Both the position numbers and the translations under genes were made by a program. The notes under the pieces were generated by a model, which saw nothing but the letters and a program-made list of their open reading frames with translations, made no database searches and was not told the DNA's origin. From Verrucomicrobiota bacterium (GTDB lineage Bacteria; Verrucomicrobiota; Verrucomicrobiia; Limisphaerales; UBA1096), in contig DQOE01000345.1 of NCBI GenBank assembly GCA_015658765.1, positions 1 to 15,307 on the forward strand: DNA of 15,307 nucleotides, written 5' to 3'. Below are positions 1 to 7,533 of the stretch, one piece after another. Numbering within the stretch: position 1 is the stretch's first letter; each line of letters starts with the position of its first letter.

Positions 1-2
1 AC

Positions 3-338
3 GGGGGCATCGTCGCCGAGGCCGACAGTCTTCTTGAAATCGTCCGGGCGACCCAAAGCGAGTGGGTGGGCATCAATCTCGACACTGGCAATTTCCACAC
101 CGATGACGTTTACGGCGACATCGCCAGCTGCGTGCCGCACGCCGTGAACGTGCAGCTCAAGGTGCAAGTCCAACCGCGCGGCGCGAAACAAAAAAGCGCT
201 GCTGACGTAGGTCGACTCGTCAAGATTCTTCGCGATGGCGGCTATCAAGGATTCGTCGTACTCGAGTACGAAGCGCAGGAGAACCCGTGGGTCGCCGTGC
301 CCAAGTGGCTCGACAAACTCAAGGAAGCCATCGGTTGA
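3..338 (+). CDS. Sugar phosphate isomerase/epimerase-type TIM-barrel protein, C-terminal part
   Basis: The reading frame is open from the left edge and stops with TGA at 336-338, so only the last 111 codons or so are present and the start lies outside the window. It begins with GGIVAEADSLLEIV and continues with VGINLDTGNFH, then HAVNVQLKV and GFVVLEYEAQENP. This series is typical of the xylose-isomerase-like TIM barrel (AP endonuclease family 2 fold), whose last strands carry Asp, His and Glu metal ligands: the Asp of DTGNF, the His of HAVNVQ and the Glu of LEYE are the likely ones. Such proteins isomerise or epimerise sugars or related polyols, usually in the cytoplasm, but the substrate cannot be told from this fragment. 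The following debranching enzyme starts 33 bp downstream on the same strand, so co-transcription is possible. The GTG at 66 lies inside the domain and is not the real start. Confidence 0.78.
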   Translation, partial: GGIVAEADSLLEIVRATQSEWVGINLDTGNFHTDDVYGDIASCVPHAVNVQLKVQVQPRGAKQKSAADVGRLVKILRDGGYQGFVVLEYEAQENPWVAVPKWLDKLKEAIG

Positions 339-371
339 TGCTGTCTCCGGCACGCCTTGGCTAAGCGCACC

Positions 372-3300
372 ATGAGCGAGGCTGATTTACGCGGGAAACT
401 CAACCCGACGCTGCAACCGGTGCCCGGCAGTCAGCACTTACGCTTCGTCGGCGACACGATCCGGTTCGAGTTGTCGATGGCCCAGACCACTGCCGCCCCC
501 CGCAAGGTGTGCCTCCGCACCACGCTTGGCCAAGCGCGGGAGGTATTGCGGTCAATCATCGACCCGGTCGAGTCCGGCAGCACACCGACGGACGAAGGCT
601 GGCGTGACCTCGAGATGTCGCCCGACGACGGCGCTTGGCGCATCGACGTGCCGCTGAACCAAGCCGGTTTTTTCAAGGCGACTGCCCACGTCCGCGACGC
701 GTCCGGTTTCCACCACTGGGTTGAGGGCAAAAACATCACGATCAGCGTCCACCCGGCGCACACCCGTTTCGGGAACACTATTTACTGCGCCTTCCCGCGC
801 CTGTTCGGTGCGACCAAAACCACCAACCAACCGGCCACCGCGCCGCTCGATGAGCGTTTGGCCAAGTTCGAGGACGGCGGCTGGACGATCATCCCGCCAA
901 GCGGAACGCTGCGCGACTTGACGGCCGAGTTGCCGCACATCCTTGGCCGCCTCAAATGCAAGTGGCTGCACCTGCTCCCCATCAACCCAGCGCCGACCAC
1001 TCTCGACGCGCGCATGGGCCGTTACGGCAGCCCTTACGCCGCGCTCGACCTCACGGCGATCGATCCGGCGTTGGTTGAGTTCGACCGCGAAACAACCGGC
1101 ATCGACCAGTTCGTTGAGTTGGCCGATGAGACGCACCGACTCGGCGGCTACCTCATGCTCGACCTCGTCATCAACCACACCGGCTGGGGGAGTGTGCTGC
1201 AGGAAAATCACCCCGAATGGTTTCGCCGCCTAGACGATGGCAAGTTCGAAAACCCCGGCGCTTGGGGCGTGATTTGGGAAGACCTCGTCGAGATCGACCC
1301 CGGGCCGGTTTCGCTTTGGAGACAGTTGGAGGAAGCATTCCTGACGTGGTGCCGCCGTGGTGTCGATGGCTTCCGCTGCGACGCCGGCTACAAGGTGCCG
1401 TTGCCGGTTTGGCGCTATATCACCGCAAAAGTTCGCCTGGAATTTCCGGACACTGTTTTTCTGCTTGAGGGCCTCGGCGGCGGCTGGGACGACACCGAAA
1501 CACGCCTCACCGAGGGCGGCATGCAATGGGCCTACTCGGAGCTGTTCCAGGAATTCTCCGGCAGCCAAGTCGCCGGTTATCTCGACCATGCGCTCAAGCA
1601 GGGCAGCCGAATCGGCCTGCTCGTTCATTACAGCGAAACGCACGACAACAATCGCTTGGCCGAAAAAGGCCGCGACTGGTCGCTGCTCCGAAACCGGCTC
1701 AGCGCGCTCACAAGCATCAACGGCGCTTACGGCTTCACGTGCGGCGTCGAGTGGCTGGCCGAACAAAAAATATACGTCCACGGCTGCGCCGGTTTGAACT
1801 GGGGCGCGGACGTAAACATCGTCGCCGAACTCGCCGAACTGAACGAGTTGCTCGCCACGCACCCATGCTTCCGCGACGGCACAAAACTCACCCGGCTCAG
1901 CCCGCACGAGTCGCCTGTGTTCGCCCTGCTGCGCGAATCCAAAAACGGCGACGACCTGCTCATCCTCGCCAACCTCGACTGCGACAAAGAAAACGCACTT
2001 GAGTTGGCCCTGCCGCCCGCTTGGCAACAACCAACCGACCTCCTTGGCCAAGCGCCGCCGAACACCGACAACATCCTCTCCCTGCGGGAGAGGGAGAGCG
2101 CTTCGAATACCACAAGATTTCGCTTGGCCAAGGGCGCCGTTCACTGCCTGCAACACAGCAAGCCAAAACCAACCGAGCCACCGATCCCCGAACGCCTCGC
2201 GGAATGCGTTCAATCCGGCATCCATTCCGACGCTTACCCAAGCGTGATCCGTTGGACTGTCAGCAATGCTAACCGAGTCACGATGGTTCCGGCCGGGCAC
2301 GACTTGCTCATCGAGCACGATTCCCCGTTCCGTGTTTGCTTAAGCGATAATGAAAGCCTATCTGATTCAATCAATCGACAAAGCCAATTCGTCAACGGCA
2401 GCCACTTCGCGCTTCTCGAATGCCTTTGTCGAAACGAGACTTGGAATCTTGAGTTGATCGCTTACGGCAACAAAACTTGCCGCATTTCATCGGCCATTGA
2501 GTTTCTCCCGGTCGAACCGGACGTGGCTTCGTTCTTTTTTGATTTTGAATTGCTGAACTGCGGGCAGTTGCCGATGAGCCTGCTCACCAACGGGCGGGGA
2601 GCCATGTCCCGAATGAGCGCGTGGCTGGGTGAATCACAGTCCAAGTACGATTGCGTGCTGGCGGCCAATCTGCACCCGACCCTGCCGGTGGATCGATGGG
2701 TGATGGCCAAGCGACTTCGCGCCTGGGTGGAAGTGAATGGTTTTCTGGCTGAACTGGACCGCACACGCATGATCTCATTTGGCGCGGGAGAGCGTACTTG
2801 TTGGCGACTCGAAGTTCCGGCAGGCGAGGGGCGTTCCGTTCAGCTTAAAATTACAGCAGACATGCCTCGCGGGCAAAACGCGATCCAGTTTCGGTTTGAG
2901 GCAGAGGGGATTGGGCAAGAAGACAAGGTGGAGGCAACCGTTCGCTTGGACATTGAGGATCGAAGTTTTCATGAGGAAACGAAGCTCGACGCCGAAACCA
3001 AGAAGCATTTTCGTGAAGCGACCCTCCCGTTGGCCGAGGGCGTTGGTTTCGAGTTCGTCCCATCGAGTGGGCGTCGCTTGGTTGCCCTCGCAACTTGCGG
3101 CCGTTTTTTTCCCGAGGAGGAATGGTGTCGCGACATCCCGCATCCAGTCGAAGCGTCTCGCGGCCAAGTTGCCAGCGGCGACGCCTTCAGCCCCGGATGG
3201 TTTCAACTGCCCATACAGTTTGGGCAAAAGGCCGAGTTGCTGATCTCAATCAACGAGCCGACTGAGCAAGCGCTTGGCCAAGCGGATTGCCCAGATGAAA

Positions 3301-4526
3301 TTGGTTGGGATGACGATTGGGATGGCTTTGGCCAAGCGCTGAACTCTGCGATGAATGCGTTCGTGGTGCAGCGTGGCGAGGGCAAGTCGATCATTGCCGG
3401 GTACCCCTGGTTTTTGGACTGGGGCCGCGACTCGCTGATTGCCGTTCGAGGCCTGATTGCCGCCGGGCGGCTGGACGATGCACGGGCCGTTGTCGGTTTG
3501 TTCGCGTCACATGAAAAGGCCGGCACGATTCCTAACGCTATTTTTGGCGATAACGACTCTAACCGCGAAACGTCCGACGCGCCGCTTTGGCTGGCGTTGG
3601 CGATCGAGGAGTTGGCGGACAAATCGGGTGAAGCTTTTTACGCTCAAAAAGTGGGCGAGGGGAGTCGGACGTTCCTTTCCGTCGTTAAAAGCATCGGGGA
3701 AAGTTACAGCGGCGGAACCCCCAAAGGCATACGGATGGATGCTGAATCGTGCTTGGTTTTCAGCCCGGTGCATTTCACTTGGATGGACACCAATCATCCG
3801 GCCGGCACGCAGCGCGTGGGGTATCCGGTTGAAATTCAGGCGCTGTGGATTCGGCTGCTTGCCCACTTGGCCAAGCTGGAACCAAGCGGCGGGTGGTCCT
3901 CGCGCTTGGCCAAGGCCGAGCAAAGTTTCGTCGATTTGTTTTGGTCCGATGAGCGCGGTTGGCTTGCCGACTGTCTCCTGGCCAAGCAGGGGCAACCCGC
4001 CGCCGAGGCGACGACCGACGCGAACCTTCGCTGCAACCTCCTGATCGCCGTCAGCTTGGGAGTCATCAGCGGCTCGATCGCCCGGGCCAACGTCGATGCG
4101 GCCATCCGGCACTTGCTCGTTCCCGGTGCGGTGCGTTCGCTCGCTCCGTTGCCAGCGCAGACGCCGCACGAGGTTCGGCACGACGGCGAACTGCTCAACG
4201 ACCCGGCAAATCCCTATTGGGGACACTACGAGGGTGACGAGGATGCGCGCCGCAAACCGGCCTACCACAACGGCACAGCTTGGACTTGGTTTCTGCCGCA
4301 GTTTTGCGAGGCGCTCGTTCGCGCCTGGCCAAGCGATCCCGGCGCTGTCGAGGCGGCCAAGGGCTACTTGGGAAGTGTCGCTGGGTTAATGAACGAGGGT
4401 TGCTTTGGCCAGGTGCCGGAGATTCTCGACGGGGACGCCCCGCACCGGCAACGGGGTTGCGATGCCCAAGCGTGGGGTGTGTCGGAAGCGCTCCGCGTGT
4501 GGCATCTGCTCGACGAGCTTACTTGA
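372..4526 (+). CDS. Bifunctional glycogen debranching enzyme (GH13-like glucanotransferase + GDE_N + GDE_C amylo-1,6-glucosidase)
   Basis: This 1384-residue protein should remove branch points from glycogen by moving short glucan chains (4-alpha-glucanotransferase) and then hydrolysing the alpha-1,6 stub. An N-terminal beta-sandwich (about 1-130) precedes an alpha-amylase-type barrel with all four conserved regions: DLVINH (264-269), GFRCDAGY with nucleophile Asp337, LLEGLGG with acid/base Glu366, and THDNNR with Asp425. A GDE_N-like segment begins at LLTNGRG (737-743). The C-terminal (alpha/alpha)6 domain has GYPWFLDWGRD (1010-1020), GTIPNAIFGDND, YHNGTAWTW, PEILDGDAP and GCDAQAWG (1362-1369) followed by Glu1372, all typical of GDE_C (GH133-type). 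Fusion of both activities recalls eukaryotic AGL/Gdb1, whereas many bacterial debranchers have only one. ATG 372 is preferred: an upstream in-frame TTG at 357 lies inside a degenerate TTGGCCAA repeat. No Shine-Dalgarno sequence is seen. The gene carries eight TTGGCCAA copies and an in-frame palindrome at 2075-2093. Its end overlaps the convergent Deg paralogue by 8 bp. Confidence 0.93.
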   Translation: MSEADLRGKLNPTLQPVPGSQHLRFVGDTIRFELSMAQTTAAPRKVCLRTTLGQAREVLRSIIDPVESGSTPTDEGWRDLEMSPDDGAWRIDVPLNQAGFFKATAHVRDASGFHHWVEGKNITISVHPAHTRFGNTIYCAFPRLFGATKTTNQPATAPLDERLAKFEDGGWTIIPPSGTLRDLTAELPHILGRLKCKWLHLLPINPAPTTLDARMGRYGSPYAALDLTAIDPALVEFDRETTGIDQFVELADETHRLGGYLMLDLVINHTGWGSVLQENHPEWFRRLDDGKFENPGAWGVIWEDLVEIDPGPVSLWRQLEEAFLTWCRRGVDGFRCDAGYKVPLPVWRYITAKVRLEFPDTVFLLEGLGGGWDDTETRLTEGGMQWAYSELFQEFSGSQVAGYLDHALKQGSRIGLLVHYSETHDNNRLAEKGRDWSLLRNRLSALTSINGAYGFTCGVEWLAEQKIYVHGCAGLNWGADVNIVAELAELNELLATHPCFRDGTKLTRLSPHESPVFALLRESKNGDDLLILANLDCDKENALELALPPAWQQPTDLLGQAPPNTDNILSLRERESASNTTRFRLAKGAVHCLQHSKPKPTEPPIPERLAECVQSGIHSDAYPSVIRWTVSNANRVTMVPAGHDLLIEHDSPFRVCLSDNESLSDSINRQSQFVNGSHFALLECLCRNETWNLELIAYGNKTCRISSAIEFLPVEPDVASFFFDFELLNCGQLPMSLLTNGRGAMSRMSAWLGESQSKYDCVLAANLHPTLPVDRWVMAKRLRAWVEVNGFLAELDRTRMISFGAGERTCWRLEVPAGEGRSVQLKITADMPRGQNAIQFRFEAEGIGQEDKVEATVRLDIEDRSFHEETKLDAETKKHFREATLPLAEGVGFEFVPSSGRRLVALATCGRFFPEEEWCRDIPHPVEASRGQVASGDAFSPGWFQLPIQFGQKAELLISINEPTEQALGQADCPDEIGWDDDWDGFGQALNSAMNAFVVQRGEGKSIIAGYPWFLDWGRDSLIAVRGLIAAGRLDDARAVVGLFASHEKAGTIPNAIFGDNDSNRETSDAPLWLALAIEELADKSGEAFYAQKVGEGSRTFLSVVKSIGESYSGGTPKGIRMDAESCLVFSPVHFTWMDTNHPAGTQRVGYPVEIQALWIRLLAHLAKLEPSGGWSSRLAKAEQSFVDLFWSDERGWLADCLLAKQGQPAAEATTDANLRCNLLIAVSLGVISGSIARANVDAAIRHLLVPGAVRSLAPLPAQTPHEVRHDGELLNDPANPYWGHYEGDEDARRKPAYHNGTAWTWFLPQFCEALVRAWPSDPGAVEAAKGYLGSVAGLMNEGCFGQVPEILDGDAPHRQRGCDAQAWGVSEALRVWHLLDELT
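523..536. repeat. Full 14-bp CGCTTGGCCAAGCG palindrome
   Basis: Full-length member of the iterated family inside the debranching enzyme gene, read in frame as TLGQA. Confidence 0.85.
2075..2093. repeat. Perfect 8-bp-stem palindrome inside the debranching enzyme gene
   Basis: CCTCTCCC (2075-2082), loop TGC, GGGAGAGG (2086-2093), followed by a further GAGAG. It is read in frame as SLRERES within a linker between the GH13-like part and the central region. Palindromes of the CTCTCCC...GGGAGAG type are familiar as dispersed REP-like repeats in other bacterial genomes, so this looks like an inserted repeat unit. The origin is an inference; the palindrome itself is directly visible. Confidence 0.6.
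3271..3284. repeat. Full 14-bp CGCTTGGCCAAGCG palindrome
   Basis: Full-length member inside the debranching enzyme gene, read as ALGQA. The preceding bases make an overlapping CAAGCGCTTG palindrome, and another core follows 54 bp downstream (3328). Confidence 0.85.
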
Positions 4527-5985
4527 GTTTTTGCAACCGGGCGACGCCGTAACGCTTGGCGATGCGTTGGTTGGCTTCGTCCAGCTGCTCGGCGTCGAGG
4601 ATGATTTTTTGAACGGAGCTTCCTTTGTTGAACTGGAAGACGTGAAAGCCGTCCTGCGGGTTTTCGAGCGCACCAATCAGGTCGTCCAGTTTGGAGATTT
4701 GCCTGCCGTTTGCGCGGTCGAGGACAAGGTTTTGCGTGTTCCGTTCCTGATATCCGATGTTGTAGCTATCCGGCAATACTAGCGACAAAACCACCAGGGA
4801 CGGCTGGTCTTTTTTGGCTTTCTGTTTGTTGTAGTAAACCAGCCGGAACGGGGCGGTTCGCTGCCAGTTAGCACCCCAACTGCTTAGGAATTCCGCCGAG
4901 AGCGGCACGAACACCAACCCGCCGGCGATCACGTAGGTGGGTTCCTTGCCAACGGGGCCGTCGATGATGAGGTTTTTTGAGAAATCAGCCTTCGGCAGGA
5001 CGTAATCGATTTCCTGTTTCTCGCCGTCCCGCCAGATTTTGAATTTAACAATGTCGCCCGCCCATTTTTTGCGGCAGGCAAGGTATTCCATAATGACATG
5101 ACCGTAATCGGGGTCGAGGTAATCCCCCTGTATGTCGATAGGGTAGCCGTCAATCTCGAGAATAATATCGTGCAGCTTGAGCGGCGACTTGGTTCCCGGG
5201 CGGGTTGACGGCTTGATGAGCAGCACGCCGCCGGCCTGGCCGCTGAACTCAAAATATTTTGTCGTGGCGGGATTTGATACCGGCTGCCAAACGAAGTCGA
5301 AAAAACCAAGACCCCGATAGTCGTCGGAGGCGCGTTTCTCGAGGATGGATGTGATGAACGGGGCGGGGATCACCGAGCACGTGCTGCCGGATTTGCTGGC
5401 CACAAGGCCGACGACGCGACCGCCCGACACCATGAGTTCACCCCTGCCGGCGCCCTCCATTTCCGAGCTGGCTTTCATCTCGATGCGTGGCGCTTGGTTG
5501 AAATTGGCGTCCGCCACGCTGAAGCGGCTGAACTCCGCCGCGCGCCGCTCGATGTTCCCGCCGCGCCAACGCACGATCTGCAGGTTTCTCTTCAGTTCGT
5601 TTGCATGGGCGAAACGCACCGGCGCCAACCCCTCCCAAAACGCCGGGTCGCTGACGGCGACGACGGCGAGGTTTGCCTGGTAATCAACCCACTCGACGCT
5701 GCCGTTGTACCATTTGCCGCGACCGCCTTTTTGCAGTCGAACCAATGTGCGGTTGGCCAAGCCCTGGGCGGTTGTCAGTATTTCGTTGCCCTCGATGACG
5801 GTTCCAAGCTTGGCTGCGGTTTGCGCCCGCTTATCCCACGGGATGCGGAAGTTGAAGTTATTACGCGTGATGTCAAAAGTAACGATGCTCGCCTGCCAGT
5901 CCGGCTCGGGGGCGTCCTGACTGAAAACAGCGGAGGCCGTCGCGAAGATGCAGGAGGCTAAAATTAGTGGAGTTTTAATTTTCAT
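4519..5985 (-). CDS. Secreted Deg/HtrA-like protein lacking the catalytic triad (probable pseudoprotease)
   Basis: This 488-residue protein has a clear Sec signal peptide (MKIKTPLILASCIFATASAVFS, residues 1-22) and the same domain plan as the gene just upstream: trypsin-like domain, PDZ-like domain (about 225-330, with LKLHDIILEIDGYPID), and a C-terminal PDZ-like domain (YVIAGGLVFVPL near 351, NGRQISKLDDLI near 426). All three catalytic positions are changed. The TNAHVV His is replaced in TTAQGL (Gln74), the CDLAVL Asp in ANLAVV (Asn105), and GNSGGP is replaced by GAGRGE (178-183), so there is no nucleophilic Ser. The frame is intact over its whole length and the fold-determining residues are kept, so it looks like a maintained pseudoprotease rather than a decaying gene. 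ATG 5985 overlaps the TGA of the active paralogue (ATGA), suggesting translational coupling and possibly a heteromeric complex in the periplasm. The gene carries one TTGGCCAA copy (5753-5760). Confidence 0.87.
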   Translation of the reverse strand: MKIKTPLILASCIFATASAVFSQDAPEPDWQASIVTFDITRNNFNFRIPWDKRAQTAAKLGTVIEGNEILTTAQGLANRTLVRLQKGGRGKWYNGSVEWVDYQANLAVVAVSDPAFWEGLAPVRFAHANELKRNLQIVRWRGGNIERRAAEFSRFSVADANFNQAPRIEMKASSEMEGAGRGELMVSGGRVVGLVASKSGSTCSVIPAPFITSILEKRASDDYRGLGFFDFVWQPVSNPATTKYFEFSGQAGGVLLIKPSTRPGTKSPLKLHDIILEIDGYPIDIQGDYLDPDYGHVIMEYLACRKKWAGDIVKFKIWRDGEKQEIDYVLPKADFSKNLIIDGPVGKEPTYVIAGGLVFVPLSAEFLSSWGANWQRTAPFRLVYYNKQKAKKDQPSLVVLSLVLPDSYNIGYQERNTQNLVLDRANGRQISKLDDLIGALENPQDGFHVFQFNKGSSVQKIILDAEQLDEANQRIAKRYGVARLQKLK

Positions 5986-7427
5986 AGGCGGCGATCGGTT
6001 TGGATGCCGTAGGTTGAAAGAATTTCAGGGTTGGCCAGTTCAGCCCGGGTGTTGTCCAGGCACTCCACGGTGCCCGAGATAAATTGAATCATGTGCTGCG
6101 GTTTTGTGTTTTCCTCGAAAGCAGCGATCACATCCTCGAGGGTTTCGATGCGTTTGCCGTTGATCGTGTCGATCATCGCCCGACTGGCCAGGCGCATGTC
6201 TGCGTTTACCGGGTGCGCCAGGGTCGTGGCAAGGACAACTGGCTCCTTGCGAACCTTGGCCGGCGTCTCGTTGCGCCGGTAGTACAGCTCGTAAATCATC
6301 TCCGAATTCGCCACACCGCGCCAGTTGCGCCCGAAGGTTTTCACGTAATCGAGCGTAAGCGGCGTAAAGACCAGTCCGGCGAAAACAAAATATCGGGGCG
6401 GGGCGTCATACAGGTTGCCGATGTTGATGTCATCGTCGCGCACTTCCATTGGCACCGCAACAGCGACCTCTTTGTTGTCACGCCAGATCTTCAGCTTAAG
6501 TTTCTCACCCTTCTGAGGCACCTGAAATGCGGTGGTGCAGTAGACGCGATTGCCTTCCAGCAGGATCGTGCCGTCGCTGCCAACGGCATGTTCCCCGACC
6601 GCGAGGATGACGTCGTCCTTTTTCAGGAGGCCCGCCTTCTCTGTGTAATCGGCGAGGCTGTCAATCCTCGCGCCGTCGCCGGTGACCGGCAGGCCGAGAT
6701 AACGGCGATACGCCGGGTTTTGAAGGGAAACAATCCGGACACCGGCCTTGGGGAAGCCGTCGTATTTGCCGTCGCTTACGTCCTCGAGAAAATGATTGAT
6801 CACGGCCGACGGAATGAAGAAACCGGTGTTCTCCAGTCCCGGAGTGCCCATGAAGGCGATTCCCACCACCTCGTCGCCCTGGAAAACCGGCCCGCCGCTG
6901 TTGCCGGGGTTGATGGCGGCATCCGTCTGCACAGACAGGAACGCCCTGTTGCCGATGTGCACGTAATTCTGCATCTCGATGCGGGAGACAACACCCCGGG
7001 TATAGCTGATCTGTTCGCCTCCGGCCGGGTAACCGCAGGTCACCACTGTGGACTGAACTTTCGGCAACCCGCCAAGGGGCAGGGGCTTGAGTCCGTCAAA
7101 AAAACCGGGAGTGTCCACCTTGAGCACAGCCAGGTCGCATTCGTGGGAGATGTATTCAACACGGGCAAGCCATGGTCGGGGATCCTGAAACCGACGCAAA
7201 ACAATCTGCTTGGCCCAACTGACAACGTGGGCGTTGGTCATGACACGATCGCCGTCGATCACAAACCCGGTGCCACTGGAGCCGGCCACTGGGTTGTTTC
7301 GCCACGGGGCATCCCAAATCGGGGTCTGGCTGTACACCAACACCTGAACGACAGAGCGCCCCATGTCCGCCGCCGAGGCCAAGCCGGTCAGGAATGCAAA
7401 AAACAGGGTCGTGAAGAGAATTCTCAC
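5982..7427 (-). CDS. HtrA/Deg-family serine protease with PDZ domains (Deg9-like)
   Basis: This is a periplasmic ATP-independent serine endoprotease, 481 residues from GTG 7427. The signal peptide is RILFTTLFFAFLTGLASA, cut before AD. The triad is complete: His67 in TNAHVV, Asp98 in ECDLAVLKV, Ser177 in NPGNSGGP. A PDZ domain follows (about 225-330, with AGLLKKDDVILAVGEHAV), then a second PDZ-like domain containing FVFAGLVFTPLT and INGKRIETLEDVI. The paired PDZ domains and the AGLVFTPL motif recall plant Deg9/Deg2-type proteases more than E. coli DegP. The open frame extends upstream to a TTG at 7523, but that codon lies in a TTGGCCAAGCG repeat and the extension would cover a likely terminator hairpin. 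The GTG gives a textbook signal peptide and is preferred. No Shine-Dalgarno sequence is seen. The gene overlaps the downstream pseudoprotease by 4 bp. Confidence 0.9.
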   Translation of the reverse strand: MRILFTTLFFAFLTGLASAADMGRSVVQVLVYSQTPIWDAPWRNNPVAGSSGTGFVIDGDRVMTNAHVVSWAKQIVLRRFQDPRPWLARVEYISHECDLAVLKVDTPGFFDGLKPLPLGGLPKVQSTVVTCGYPAGGEQISYTRGVVSRIEMQNYVHIGNRAFLSVQTDAAINPGNSGGPVFQGDEVVGIAFMGTPGLENTGFFIPSAVINHFLEDVSDGKYDGFPKAGVRIVSLQNPAYRRYLGLPVTGDGARIDSLADYTEKAGLLKKDDVILAVGEHAVGSDGTILLEGNRVYCTTAFQVPQKGEKLKLKIWRDNKEVAVAVPMEVRDDDINIGNLYDAPPRYFVFAGLVFTPLTLDYVKTFGRNWRGVANSEMIYELYYRRNETPAKVRKEPVVLATTLAHPVNADMRLASRAMIDTINGKRIETLEDVIAAFEENTKPQHMIQFISGTVECLDNTRAELANPEILSTYGIQTDRRL

Positions 7428-7462
7428 GCGGGAAAACTGCTGGCCAACCCGCAGACGGTCAA

Positions 7463-7499
7463 GGGGAAAGAAAAACGCTCGGCGGGGAACCGGGCGTTT
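7463..7499 (-). terminator. Likely rho-independent terminator downstream of ppdK
   Basis: Read on the minus strand, AAACGC-C-CGG pairs with CCG-A-GCGTTT around a 7-nt loop (7473-7499, nine pairs and one A/C mismatch). TTCTTT follows directly, giving a U-rich tract after the stem. It lies 35 bp past the ppdK stop codon and before the GTG of the Deg protease, so it would separate the two transcripts. This is based on the sequence pattern only; the stem is modest. Confidence 0.5.
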
Positions 7500-7533
7500 G
7501 TGGAATGTTTTGCGCTTGGCCAACCGCTTGGTA

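Noticed and set aside
1230..2318. 362-codon minus-strand open frame inside the debranching enzyme gene
   Set aside because: Antisense to the GH13 catalytic domain; no recognisable motif.
4500..4540. Bidirectional terminator between the convergent debranching and Deg-paralogue genes
   Set aside because: The genes overlap by 8 bp and no stem followed by a T-tract is visible.
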